Positions 8,151 to 15,910 of a DNA stretch of 64,000 nucleotides are shown one piece after another; position 1 is the first letter of the stretch; every line of letters begins with the position of its first letter. Origin of the DNA: Kangiella sp. HD9-110m-PIT-SAG07 (GTDB lineage: Bacteria > Pseudomonadota > Gammaproteobacteria > Enterobacterales > Kangiellaceae). Both the position numbers and the translations under genes were made by a program. Under the pieces are notes generated by a model that made no database searches, was not told the DNA's origin, and was given only the letters and a program-made list of their open reading frames with translations. The stretch spans positions 96,206 to 160,205 of the forward strand of contig QQTG01000002.1 in NCBI GenBank assembly GCA_003370465.1, written 5' to 3'.

Positions 8151-9866
8151 ATGAAAAAAGGCGCTGGCTGTTTAACCCTATTCGGTGGTGTGTTTTTCTT
8201 AGCCGGATTGGCTACTTTTGTTTGGGGGTTGATTGCCAGCGTTAACGTCTGGCGAGCCCAAGACTGGTCTGTCGTAGATGCGGAAATGATCAGCTTGGAG
8301 CAAATATCTTCTACTGACGATGGCAGCACGACTTATGGCGTAAAAGGCTCCTACCGATACCGTTTTAATGATAACGACTACCAATCGAACCAAGTGACCT
8401 TTTATTCTGGAACCGACAATATCGGCGACTATCAGCAGCAACTCTATCGGAACCTACAACGCGCAAGTAGCCAGCAGAAACTCAAAGCTTACGTTAACCC
8501 AGAAAGTCCCAGTGAAAGTGTGCTGGATCGAACCATGCGTTGGGGGATGCTGGGTTTTTACTCCATCTTTTTGTTGGTGTTTGGTGGCGTAGGGCTTGGT
8601 ATTATGTTGTGGGCTCGCTGGGGAGCTAAGCGCTTAGCTCAAAAAGAAGTATTCCAGGAAACTCATAGCGAAGAACCATGGTTGTGGCGCAAAGAGTGGC
8701 AGGGCAATGATTTTAGGTGCCAAACCAAAAGTGCTTTTAAGGTCATGCTGGGCTTCGCCATTATTTGGAACCTTATTTCGCTGCCGGGTACTATAGCGGT
8801 GCTCCACGAAGGGAATTATTTTAGGGAGCCATTGCAACTCTTGGTATTTTTGTTCCCTTTAGTTGGCTTAGGAATGATTGTCTTGACAGTGATTTATTAC
8901 CGTCGGGAAAAAGCGTTTGGCGACTCCAAGCTCGTGTTACAGCAAACGCCTTTAGTCATTGGTGGGCGTAACTCTGGAAAAATTATTATTAACGGAGAAC
9001 TAAAAGAGCAGGAAGTCATGTTAACGCTGAGTTGCCAAAGAGTGACTCGCCGCCGTAGCGGTAAAGAAACCAGAACCACGACTAAGATTTTATGGCAGGA
9101 CGATCAAAGGCTTTCGGTACAGCAGCATCAGTCACAACAGTTTGCCGTAGATTTTGACGTGAAAATTCCGGAAGGCTTGCCTGAGTCGAGCGATGCTGAC
9201 GTGAATAATAAAATTGAATGGATTGTGAAAGTCGAGCAGAAACAAAAAGGCCCAGACTTGCAGTTGATGTTCGAGCTTCCTGCGTTTGTCGTCGCTCACA
9301 GAGTAGAGCCAGAAACGCCGAAAGAAGATTTGTTTAGTGAGCAGTCTACAGAAGGCTCAGTAACATCGAAAGGTGGCGACTGGAGATATTTAGATATCGT
9401 AGAGTCGCACTCGAATTACGGAAAAGAGTACTACTTTAAAGCCTTTAGGCACAAAGCCTTAGGAATCGGAACCTTAATCTTTGGGTTAGTATTTCTTGCT
9501 ATTGGTTTAGGGATTTTTATGGCGGAATCTAGTTATCTGTTCCTAATAGCCTTTGGTGGGGTGGGGTTATTGGTATTTTTAATTGGGCTGAATGTATTGT
9601 TATTCAGGAGTCGCATTGCCGTGAGCTCTGGAGTGTTAATCTGTAAAAAAGGATCTTTATTCAGCAAAGTTTATCGTTTCAATAAAAGCGACATCGAAAA
9701 AATTACACGTGGCAGTAACATGAGTTCAGGCAATAAGCAGTATTATCATCTTTCTGTGAAGAGTAAAGACGGCACCAAGGAAGTCATTGCGAAGTACTTA
9801 TTGAACTCTAATGACGTTGATAATTTTATCAAACAACTGAATAGTGAACTTGGCATAGCTGGCTAG
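8151..9866 (+). CDS. DUF3592 domain membrane protein, 571 aa
   Basis: Function unknown. Membrane segments are visible at about residues 5-30, 125-150, 195-220 and 225-250, and a further pair at about 440-490. Between the first two lies the DUF3592-type region, VVDAEMISLEQISS through YRYRFNDNDYQSN, ending in a Pro-rich VNPESPSES motif. The central soluble part (about 260-420) and the C-terminal part (about 495-571, ISR-FNKSDIEKI region) have the look of beta domains. No operon partner is obvious. Confidence 0.8.
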   Translation: MKKGAGCLTLFGGVFFLAGLATFVWGLIASVNVWRAQDWSVVDAEMISLEQISSTDDGSTTYGVKGSYRYRFNDNDYQSNQVTFYSGTDNIGDYQQQLYRNLQRASSQQKLKAYVNPESPSESVLDRTMRWGMLGFYSIFLLVFGGVGLGIMLWARWGAKRLAQKEVFQETHSEEPWLWRKEWQGNDFRCQTKSAFKVMLGFAIIWNLISLPGTIAVLHEGNYFREPLQLLVFLFPLVGLGMIVLTVIYYRREKAFGDSKLVLQQTPLVIGGRNSGKIIINGELKEQEVMLTLSCQRVTRRRSGKETRTTTKILWQDDQRLSVQQHQSQQFAVDFDVKIPEGLPESSDADVNNKIEWIVKVEQKQKGPDLQLMFELPAFVVAHRVEPETPKEDLFSEQSTEGSVTSKGGDWRYLDIVESHSNYGKEYYFKAFRHKALGIGTLIFGLVFLAIGLGIFMAESSYLFLIAFGGVGLLVFLIGLNVLLFRSRIAVSSGVLICKKGSLFSKVYRFNKSDIEKITRGSNMSSGNKQYYHLSVKSKDGTKEVIAKYLLNSNDVDNFIKQLNSELGIAG

Positions 9867-9907
9867 GGTATTTGTAACAAAAGCAGACGTTAGTCATCTG
9901 ATAGTCA

Positions 9908-9989
9908 GTATCGAGTAAAAGAAAGTATTGAGTAAAAGAAAGTATCGAGTAAAAGAAAGTACCGAGCAAAAGTCACTATCGAACAAAGG
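9908..9989. repeat. 17-bp tandem repeat, about 4.8 copies
   Basis: Units start at 9908, 9925, 9942, 9959 and 9976 (partial). The consensus is GTATCGAGTAAAAGAAA; units 1 and 3 are identical, unit 2 differs at one base, and units 4 and 5 are degraded. The array ends at the ribosome site of the hydrolase-OsmC gene, so it fills that gene's 5' leader. Because 17 is not a multiple of 3 and the array is outside the chosen coding region, copy changes would alter spacing, not protein. Confidence 0.85.
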
Positions 9990-9999
9990 GGATGGTCTG

Positions 10000-11223
10000 A
10001 TGCAGAAGAAAGTAAACTTTACCACAAAAGATGGTTTTGAATTATCTGGAGTGATTCATTTCCCTGAGCATCGAGTGACTCAAGCCTATGCACTGTTTGC
10101 TCATTGTTTTACCTGCACTAAAAATATCAATTCAGCGGTGAATATCGCTAACGCCTTAGCTGATGAAGGTATTGCCACCTTACGTTTTGATTTTACAGGT
10201 CTGGGCGCGAGTAAAGGTGATTTTGCGGACACCAGCTTTAGCACCAATGTGAATGATCTGATCGATGCTGCCAACTTTCTAGCAGCTGATTATGAAGCGC
10301 CACAGATTATTATCGGTCACTCGCTAGGTGGCACAGCTATTCTGGCCGCAGCAAAAGATATTTCCTCGGCCAAAGCCGTAGCGACAATAGGAACTCCTGC
10401 ATCCCCAGAACACGTACTGCATCAACTGGAGCCCGAGTTACAAACGTTAAAAGAGAAAGGCGAAGCGACGATCAAACTCGCCGGACGTCCTTTTACGTTT
10501 AAGCAAGACTTCGTGGATGATGTGCAGCAACATAACATCGATATTCACGGGCTCAATAAAGCGCTTATGGTGATGCACTCGCCAATCGACAATACTGTTT
10601 CTATCAGCGAAGCCGAAACGATTTATAAGTCAGCACTACACCCTAAGAGTTTTATCACTCTGGATAAAGCTGATCACCTCATGAGTAAGACCGAAGACTC
10701 TATGTATGCTGGGCACGTTTTAGCGAGTTGGGCCAGCCGTTATATTGATACAAAAGAAGAACCCTCACTGCCCAAAGCTCAAGATAAAGTTGTGATCGCT
10801 GCACAAACTGGCGAGGGGTTCTTGAATCGCGTTAACGCTAATGGGCATGTTTTTTTAGCTGATGAGCCAGAGCGGCTCGGCGGCACCAACTTAGGGCCAA
10901 CACCATACGACTTCTTGTCTACCGCGCTAGGAACTTGTACAGCCATGACTTTAAATATGTATGCGCGCCGCAAAAAGCTCGACGTATCAAAAGTCATCGT
11001 TAATGTTAGCCATGATAAGGTACACCTTGAAGATTGTGACCATTGTGAAGATAAAAAGGGGGATAAAAACGGCAAGATCGACAAGTTTCATCGAAGTATC
11101 GTTATTGAAGCGGATATCACCGAAGAACAACGCCAGCGGCTACTCGAAATCGCAGACTTATGCCCCGTGCACAAAACCCTGCACAGCGAATCGATAATTG
11201 AAACGGTGTTGGAAGATTCATGA
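10000..11223 (+). CDS. Bifunctional alpha/beta hydrolase / OsmC family protein
   Basis: Two-domain protein of 407 aa. Residues about 1-255 are an alpha/beta hydrolase with the nucleophile elbow GHSLGG and a late His in KADHLMS. Residues about 270-407 are an OsmC/Ohr-like domain with the PYDFLSTALGTCTAMTLNMY helix (Cys near 310) and a second Cys in DLCPVHKTL. OsmC proteins reduce organic hydroperoxides with such cysteine pairs; the fused hydrolase's substrate is unknown. ATG 10000 is preferred over an in-frame TTG at 9928 because AGGGG lies 8 nt upstream and the earlier start would translate the tandem repeat. Confidence 0.88.
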   Translation: MQKKVNFTTKDGFELSGVIHFPEHRVTQAYALFAHCFTCTKNINSAVNIANALADEGIATLRFDFTGLGASKGDFADTSFSTNVNDLIDAANFLAADYEAPQIIIGHSLGGTAILAAAKDISSAKAVATIGTPASPEHVLHQLEPELQTLKEKGEATIKLAGRPFTFKQDFVDDVQQHNIDIHGLNKALMVMHSPIDNTVSISEAETIYKSALHPKSFITLDKADHLMSKTEDSMYAGHVLASWASRYIDTKEEPSLPKAQDKVVIAAQTGEGFLNRVNANGHVFLADEPERLGGTNLGPTPYDFLSTALGTCTAMTLNMYARRKKLDVSKVIVNVSHDKVHLEDCDHCEDKKGDKNGKIDKFHRSIVIEADITEEQRQRLLEIADLCPVHKTLHSESIIETVLEDS

Positions 11224-11292
11224 GCCAATACTCTCTTTGATGAGAATATTCTCTTCGACAAGAATACTCTCTTCGACAAGAATACTCTTTGA
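11224..11292. repeat. 16-18-bp tandem repeat, about 4 copies
   Basis: Units at 11224-11240, 11241-11258, 11259-11276 and 11277-11292 share a consensus like CAAGAATACTCTCTTCGA. The array begins directly after the OsmC-fusion stop codon. Its last unit supplies the -35 box of the dbpA promoter (TTTGACA). The second unit contains the perfect palindrome GAGAATATTCTC (11242-11253), which also occurs upstream of mreB at 27041-27052. Confidence 0.8.
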
Positions 11293-11316
11293 CAACCCCT
11301 TGGAGGTGTCTATAAT
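11289..11316 (+). promoter_or_regulatory. Sigma-70 promoter of dbpA
   Basis: TTGACA at 11289-11294 and TATAAT at 11311-11316 match both consensus boxes exactly, with a 16-bp spacer. A start near 11323 gives dbpA an untranslated leader of about 110 nt. The -35 box lies within the last copy of the tandem repeat. Confidence 0.85.
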
Positions 11317-11433
11317 TCGCACACCTTCAAGAGCTTGCTCCCAGAGCCTACATTCTGGCGCCAGCCAGTAGCTTTATTTCTACACACCAAGCTTGCTACA
11401 CTTCATCATAACGACCTCACACGGGACATAACC

Positions 11434-12816
11434 ATGAGCCATGCCGCTTTTACAACGTTAAAGCTTCAACAAGAGCTAATCGCTAATCTAGCCGAGTTAG
11501 GATTTGAGGGCATGACGCCGATCCAAGAGCAAGCCTTACCGCATGTGTTAGAAGGTAAAGACGTTATCGCTCAGGCCAAAACGGGCTCCGGTAAAACTGC
11601 GGTATTTGGGTTAGGCATACTAGAAAAGCTTGAACCGAAGAACTTCTCGGTGCAATCGGTGGTGATGTGTCCGACGCGTGAACTGGCGGAGCAGGTGGCG
11701 GAAGAAATTCGTCGTCTAGCGCGGCCCATTCCTAATATTAAAGTGCTAACCTTATGTGGTGGTACGCCGCTAAGACCGCAGGCTGATTCGTTAAAGTTTG
11801 GTGCGCATATTGTCGTCGGTACGCCAGGACGTATTATGGATCATTTAGAGAAACAAACCTTAGACCTTGATTCAGTCTCAACGTTAGTCTTAGACGAAGC
11901 CGACAGAATGTTAGACATGGGATTCGAAGATGCGATGGAAGCCATCGTCGCTGAAATCCCACGCGCGCGACAAACGTTATTATTTAGCGCCACTTACCCT
12001 AAAGAGATCCAAGCCATCGCGGATCACATCATGGTCGATGCGGTGTCGGTTAAAGCGGATGAGCAGCAAACTAACCCCAGCATCGAGCAAGACTTTTATC
12101 GCATCAGCGATGAAGGCGAGCGTGATGTTGCGGTGAGATTACTGTTACTACAGTTCCGCCCAGACTCTACTGTGGTCTTTTGTAATACCAAGCGTCACGT
12201 TAAAGATTTAACTCAGTATTTAAAAAGTAGCGGCTTTAGCGTCCTAGCGCTGCATGGCGATCTTGACCAGAAAGAACGTGACCAAGCACTCGTACGCTTC
12301 ACCAACAACAGCGTCTCGATTATGGTCGCCACCGATGTCGCAGCTCGTGGTCTCGATATCGACTCGCTCGATTTAGTGATTAACTACCATATAGCCAGCG
12401 ACCCCGAAGTCCACGTCCACCGTATCGGACGAACTGGCCGCGCAGGCAACAAAGGGCACGCTTGCTCAATCGTAATCGGCAAAGAAAAACATAAATTAAA
12501 ACGCCTTGAGGAATATCTTGGGCAAGACATTGAAACCTTTGGGCTACCCGACACCAAGTTGTTAAACCAACCAACCTACAAAGCCCCCATGTCCACCATC
12601 CAAATCGATGGCGGAAAAAAACAAAAACTCCGCCCCGGCGATATTCTAGGTGCACTCACCGCAGACTACCGCATCGAAGGCAATGACGTCGGCAAAATCC
12701 AGATTGCCAACAGCTGGGCCTACGTCGCCGTCAAAAACGACATCCTCGACGCCGCCTTACAACTCCTCAACGGCGGCAAAATGAAAGGTAAAAAGTTTAG
12801 AGCAAGGAAGATTTAG
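11434..12816 (+). CDS. dbpA: ATP-dependent RNA helicase DbpA
   Basis: DEAD-box helicase that acts on 23S rRNA during large-subunit assembly. Motifs appear in order: Q-motif (MTPIQEQALP), Walker A AKTGSGKT, PTRELAEQ, DEAD in VLDEADRMLDMG, SAT, and HRIGRTGRAG. The C-terminal RNA-binding domain, starting at KLRPGDILGALTAD and ending GGKMKGKKFRARKI, is the DbpA domain that recognises hairpin 92 of 23S rRNA. ATG 11434 gives 460 aa and matches the family start; an in-frame opening back to 11335 would translate the leader. Confidence 0.93.
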   Translation: MSHAAFTTLKLQQELIANLAELGFEGMTPIQEQALPHVLEGKDVIAQAKTGSGKTAVFGLGILEKLEPKNFSVQSVVMCPTRELAEQVAEEIRRLARPIPNIKVLTLCGGTPLRPQADSLKFGAHIVVGTPGRIMDHLEKQTLDLDSVSTLVLDEADRMLDMGFEDAMEAIVAEIPRARQTLLFSATYPKEIQAIADHIMVDAVSVKADEQQTNPSIEQDFYRISDEGERDVAVRLLLLQFRPDSTVVFCNTKRHVKDLTQYLKSSGFSVLALHGDLDQKERDQALVRFTNNSVSIMVATDVAARGLDIDSLDLVINYHIASDPEVHVHRIGRTGRAGNKGHACSIVIGKEKHKLKRLEEYLGQDIETFGLPDTKLLNQPTYKAPMSTIQIDGGKKQKLRPGDILGALTADYRIEGNDVGKIQIANSWAYVAVKNDILDAALQLLNGGKMKGKKFRARKI

Positions 12817-12820
12817 GCCT

Positions 12821-12940
12821 ACCTGTCATCTGACCCACAAGGATGTGGGGAATGCACCACGGGCATTTCCTTCGGTCACAGTAGCAATTCAAGGAGAAAT
12901 GCCCGTCCGCACTTTAGTCACGGGATCCAGTGACTCTAAA
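12821..12940. repeat. Composite palindromic repeat block
   Basis: Three hairpins follow each other. CCCACA (12834-12839) pairs with TGTGGG (12844-12849). CGGGCATTTCCTT (12860-12872) pairs with AAGGAGAAATGCCCG (12891-12905) with a 2-nt bulge. TTTAGTCAC (12913-12921) pairs with GTGACTCTAAA (12930-12940). The last includes a CACGGGATCCAGTGA core that recalls dispersed repeats of many bacteria. It fills the first part of the 308-bp gap after dbpA, which holds no gene I can support. Confidence 0.65.
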
Positions 12941-13065
12941 ACAATCTATCTTCTTTTCTTCCCTAAAACTAACAATGCAACTGTGCATTAAATGAGCAGT
13001 TGAAAAAAAGTGTGACGCAGTTTACATTGAGTTGGGAACGCAGTGGGAGAGATAAAATAAAATGT

Positions 13066-13076
13066 ACTCTGACCCA
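13066..13076. repeat. Left inverted repeat of the accessory cassette
   Basis: ACTCTGACCCA here matches the inverse of TGGGTCATAGT at 15656-15666 in 10 of 11 positions. The two copies enclose both cassette genes, 2601 bp in all. Such short imperfect repeats could be chance. They also recall the AATGTACTCTGACCC-type ends seen near REP-associated elements, a comparison from memory. Confidence 0.4.
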
Positions 13077-13087
13077 GTTATTTCAAT

Positions 13088-13100
13088 TATTAAGTTCCGA
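13088..13100 (+). promoter_or_regulatory. 13-bp element upstream of the 229-aa cassette gene
   Basis: TATTAAGTTCCGA ends exactly 24 nt before ATG 13125. The second cassette gene has TATTAAGTCCCGA (13915-13927), also ending 24 nt before its ATG. Flanking bases are not alike, so this looks like a conserved site rather than a copied leader. It overlaps the likely promoter zone (TATACT at about 13104). Confidence 0.5.
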
Positions 13101-13124
13101 TGTATACTTATCTGACAAATTAAT

Positions 13125-13814
13125 ATGACTAAAATAGATAAAGATAAATACTTACCAAGTGTGGAACCTGTTAATGAGAAGGTTCACTCTGCTCTGTCGG
13201 CTGGTCTCGGCTTAGTAGGTGCTTCAGCTATATTTGAAAGAGTGTTTGAGTCTCCTTACACAAGAAGGACTGAGGAGTGGCGAGAGTTAGTGACAGAGGT
13301 TATCAATACTCTTGATATGAATTTTGAACAGTTGAAATGTAAAGTTGATAGGAATGAGGAAATATTAACATCATTTTTATTAGCTGATGAGATTGCTATT
13401 AAAACCTCCGACAAGTTGAGCTGGGAACTTCTAAAGAATGGATTAATAAATGTACTTTCTAAAGAAAATTATGACGAAGCAAAGCTAAAGATATTCTTTG
13501 GCACTTTAAGAGAGTTAACATCACTTCATATTTTGGTATTGAACTTTTACTCTGGACTAGAGTTATATAATGAAACTAAAAAACCAAAGACATATCCTGA
13601 TGACGTGTGGCTAACAACGATTATTAGAGAAGTGAGAAAACCCGAAATAGAAAGTATACTGCCGAAGATTTTAGTAGATTTAAGGAGTAATGGAATATTA
13701 GATTTTGGGCCGAAAGCTCCTCATAGTTCAGGATCAAATAATTATTCAGTCTTAAGGCCTACAAAGTTTGGGTCTGAGTTAGCAGACTTCTTTACAGAAC
13801 CAAGTTTGAAATAA
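13125..13814 (+). CDS. Accessory-island protein of unknown function, 229 aa
   Basis: I cannot name the family. It has a layout I recall from hypothetical proteins of accessory islands. A Gly-rich hydrophobic helix (about residues 24-42) is followed by a charged helix with RRTEEWRELVTEV. Next come an all-helical middle including ELLKNGLINVL and LREL-TSLHILVL, and a C-terminal part (about 160-229) with the look of a winged helix ending PTKFGSELADFF. It is more AT-rich than its neighbours. It lies 137 bp before a GmrSD-like gene and shares a 13-bp upstream element with it, so it may be a partner or regulator. No clear ribosome site precedes the ATG. Confidence 0.7.
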   Translation: MTKIDKDKYLPSVEPVNEKVHSALSAGLGLVGASAIFERVFESPYTRRTEEWRELVTEVINTLDMNFEQLKCKVDRNEEILTSFLLADEIAIKTSDKLSWELLKNGLINVLSKENYDEAKLKIFFGTLRELTSLHILVLNFYSGLELYNETKKPKTYPDDVWLTTIIREVRKPEIESILPKILVDLRSNGILDFGPKAPHSSGSNNYSVLRPTKFGSELADFFTEPSLK

Positions 13815-13914
13815 AGGAAAGTAAAAATAGATTATTATTGATCTCGATTACTAAAATTTACTTTATATAAGTGTGTAGTCTATGCAGATATTTATACCGA
13901 AAATATTTTGGTAG

Positions 13915-13927
13915 TATTAAGTCCCGA
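13915..13927 (+). promoter_or_regulatory. 13-bp element upstream of the DUF262 gene
   Basis: TATTAAGTCCCGA matches the element at 13088-13100 in 12 of 13 positions and stands at the same 24-nt distance from its ATG. It suggests that both genes are controlled by the same factor, possibly each from its own promoter. Confidence 0.5.
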
Positions 13928-13951
13928 CTAAATTGAGAAATAAGGAAGTTT

Positions 13952-15649
13952 ATGGCTAAAAATTTATTAGATACAAGTACAGTAACCCTTGATGATATTT
14001 TGTCATCTAGCAAGGTTTATTATGTCCCGCCTTTTCAAAGAGATTACTCTTGGTCAGAAGAGCATTGGGAAGATCTGTGGGAAGATATTAAATCTTTGAT
14101 CGAAAACGAGGAGTCATATCACTATATGGGCTCTATTGTTTTACAACGTAAAGCAGATAAAGAGTCAAATATTATTGATGGGCAGCAACGATTTACAACG
14201 TTCACTATCATTATTCTCTCAATAATAAATAGAATTGAAGAGTTAGCTAAAAATGATAATGAAAAAGAACAAAATGAAGAGCGTGTTGAGATTTTAAGAA
14301 GGAATTATTTAGGTGACAAGCATCCCACTACATTGAAATATACGAGTAAACTATTCCTTAATCGCAATAACGATGAATACTTTCAGGATTATTTGCTTCA
14401 GTTAAGAGATGCAAATAACGTTAGTTCGCTATCAGGATCTAATAAAAAGCTCAATAAAGCATTCAAGTATTTTTCAAAAAAAATTAATGAACTTGAAGCA
14501 TACAGGAATAATGGTTCCGCATTAGCATCACTTATAACTGAGCTAGTATCGCGAAGGATGCTTTTTATTCAGATTAATGTAGAGGATGAGCTAAGTGCAT
14601 ATATTGTTTTTGAAACCTTGAATGCTAGAGGTGTAGAGTTAACTTCTACTGATCTCTTGAAAAACTACCTGTTTTCACTGATAGGCGATGACAGAGAAAT
14701 CGAATTACTGCAACGAAAATGGAAACGAATTAGTGATACAGTCGGTAGCGATAAATTCCCTGATTTTGTTCGATATTATATAAACTCTAAAAGACCTTTA
14801 GTGAGATCTGAAAGGTTATTTAAAAATATTAAAGATGAAATAAGTTCAGCTCCACAAGCTATTGAGCTGTTGGAAGAGCTGGAAGGGAATGCTGAGGTTT
14901 TTTCTGCCCTTAAGAACCATAACTCAGATATTTGGAAAGAAAGGCAGCAAGTAAAACCATATATACACGCTCTTAGCCTTTTTAATATTAAACAGATAAC
15001 ACCAATGCTTCTTGCTGCATATAGTATGATGACAGGAGCCGAGTTTACTAAGGTTGTTAAGTTGAGCGTTGCTATATCGTTCAGATATAGTGTTATATGC
15101 AGGAAAAATCCTAACGAATTGGAAAAAGCATATAATAGCGCAGCCATTAGAATTACTAACGGTGAAGTAACTCTAGCGAGGGAGTTACATGATGAGTTGA
15201 GAGGTATCTACGTTAGTGATGAAGAGTTCGAGCAAGATTTTTCAACTAAGATTATTAATAATAATAAAAGAAAGAAGTTAGTAAGATATATTTTGTTTAA
15301 ACTAGAAGAAGATTGTCCTGATGGCATAGCAAGAGATTTTCTAGCAGATAATGGGACTATCGAACATATACTACCTGAAAACCCTACTAGTGAGTGGAAT
15401 GACAGCTTCCCTGCTGATGCACAAGAACAGTATATCTATAGGCTTGGTAACTATACTCTTTTAGAAGCAAATATTAATAGAGATATCGGGAATGGTATTT
15501 TTCAAGACAAGTCGATTAAATATATTGAGAGTCGATATGAAATGACAAAAAGTATAGATGGCGGTAACTGGACTATTGAGAGACTGACTGACCGACAACG
15601 GCACTTTGCTAGAAGGGCTTGTCATATTTGGCGCTCTGACTATGCTTAA
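13952..15649 (+). CDS. DUF262/DUF1524 protein (GmrSD-like predicted restriction nuclease)
   Basis: 565-aa fusion of the two halves of GmrSD-type systems. The N-terminal DUF262 (GmrS-like) part has VPPFQRDYSW (25-34) and DGQQR (76-80), the motif tied to nucleotide hydrolysis. The C-terminal DUF1524 (GmrD-like) part has an HNH-type nuclease signature, IEHILPEN (470-477), and LGNYTLLEANIN (about 498-509). GmrSD is a type IV enzyme that cuts glucosylated hydroxymethylcytosine phage DNA; related proteins serve other anti-phage systems. The target here is unknown. A good AAGGAAG ribosome site precedes the ATG. AT-rich composition and the flanking repeats suggest acquisition by transfer. Confidence 0.9.
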   Translation: MAKNLLDTSTVTLDDILSSSKVYYVPPFQRDYSWSEEHWEDLWEDIKSLIENEESYHYMGSIVLQRKADKESNIIDGQQRFTTFTIIILSIINRIEELAKNDNEKEQNEERVEILRRNYLGDKHPTTLKYTSKLFLNRNNDEYFQDYLLQLRDANNVSSLSGSNKKLNKAFKYFSKKINELEAYRNNGSALASLITELVSRRMLFIQINVEDELSAYIVFETLNARGVELTSTDLLKNYLFSLIGDDREIELLQRKWKRISDTVGSDKFPDFVRYYINSKRPLVRSERLFKNIKDEISSAPQAIELLEELEGNAEVFSALKNHNSDIWKERQQVKPYIHALSLFNIKQITPMLLAAYSMMTGAEFTKVVKLSVAISFRYSVICRKNPNELEKAYNSAAIRITNGEVTLARELHDELRGIYVSDEEFEQDFSTKIINNNKRKKLVRYILFKLEEDCPDGIARDFLADNGTIEHILPENPTSEWNDSFPADAQEQYIYRLGNYTLLEANINRDIGNGIFQDKSIKYIESRYEMTKSIDGGNWTIERLTDRQRHFARRACHIWRSDYA

Positions 15650-15655
15650 AACGGG

Positions 15656-15666
15656 TGGGTCATAGT
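15656..15666. repeat. Right inverted repeat of the accessory cassette
   Basis: TGGGTCATAGT is the 10-of-11 inverse match of 13066-13076. It begins 7 nt after the DUF262 gene stop. Beyond it lie the tRNA-Met terminator and gene. Confidence 0.4.
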
Positions 15667-15709
15667 TTAGTTCTTGGACTTACGGTGGACTTACGTTTTT
15701 TCGGGCAAC

Positions 15710-15746
15710 AAAAAAGGCTTACAGATTGCTCTGTAAGCCTTTTTTA
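15710..15746. terminator. Bidirectional intrinsic terminator by tRNA-Met
   Basis: AAAAAGGCTTACAG (15711-15724) pairs with CTGTAAGCCTTTTT (15731-15744) around a 6-nt loop. It can end the minus-strand tRNA-Met transcript and also transcription leaving the cassette on the plus strand. Confidence 0.9.
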
Positions 15747-15749
15747 ATA

Positions 15750-15826
15750 TGGTAGCTATGGGTGGACTTGAACCACCGACCCCAGCATTATGAATGCTGT
15801 GCTCTAACCAGCTGAGCTACATAGCC
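15750..15826 (-). tRNA. tRNA-Met (CAU)
   Basis: 77 nt including an encoded CCA. The acceptor stem GGCTATG pairs with CATAGCT (one G-U pair). The D arm has GCTCAGCTGGTTAGAGC, the anticodon stem is CAGCA/TGCTG, and the anticodon CAT sits in loop TTCATAA. The 5' half follows E. coli elongator tRNA-Met closely (GTTAGAGCACA, GGGTC). A tRNA-Ile(CAU) with modified C34 is possible but less likely. Confidence 0.9.
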
Positions 15827-15910
15827 TTAATTCAGTGGCGCGTATTTTCGTGATTTCGGGGCTTTATGTCAAGCCTTTGGGGTGAAAATCTACGCCTTTT
15901 TTGTAATCTC

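Noticed and set aside
9908..9989. Repeat array considered as a CRISPR
   Set aside because: Units are 17 bp and directly adjacent with no spacers, and there are no cas genes nearby.
9928..9999. TTG 9928 as the start of the hydrolase-OsmC gene
   Set aside because: The added residues are translated tandem repeat, and ATG 10000 has a proper ribosome site.
12380..12655. 91-codon open frame on the minus strand within dbpA
   Set aside because: It is antisense to conserved helicase motifs, has odd composition and shows no known family.
15750..15826. tRNA-Ile (CAU) instead of tRNA-Met
   Set aside because: The 5' half and the anticodon arm follow elongator tRNA-Met more closely, although the T arm leaves some doubt.
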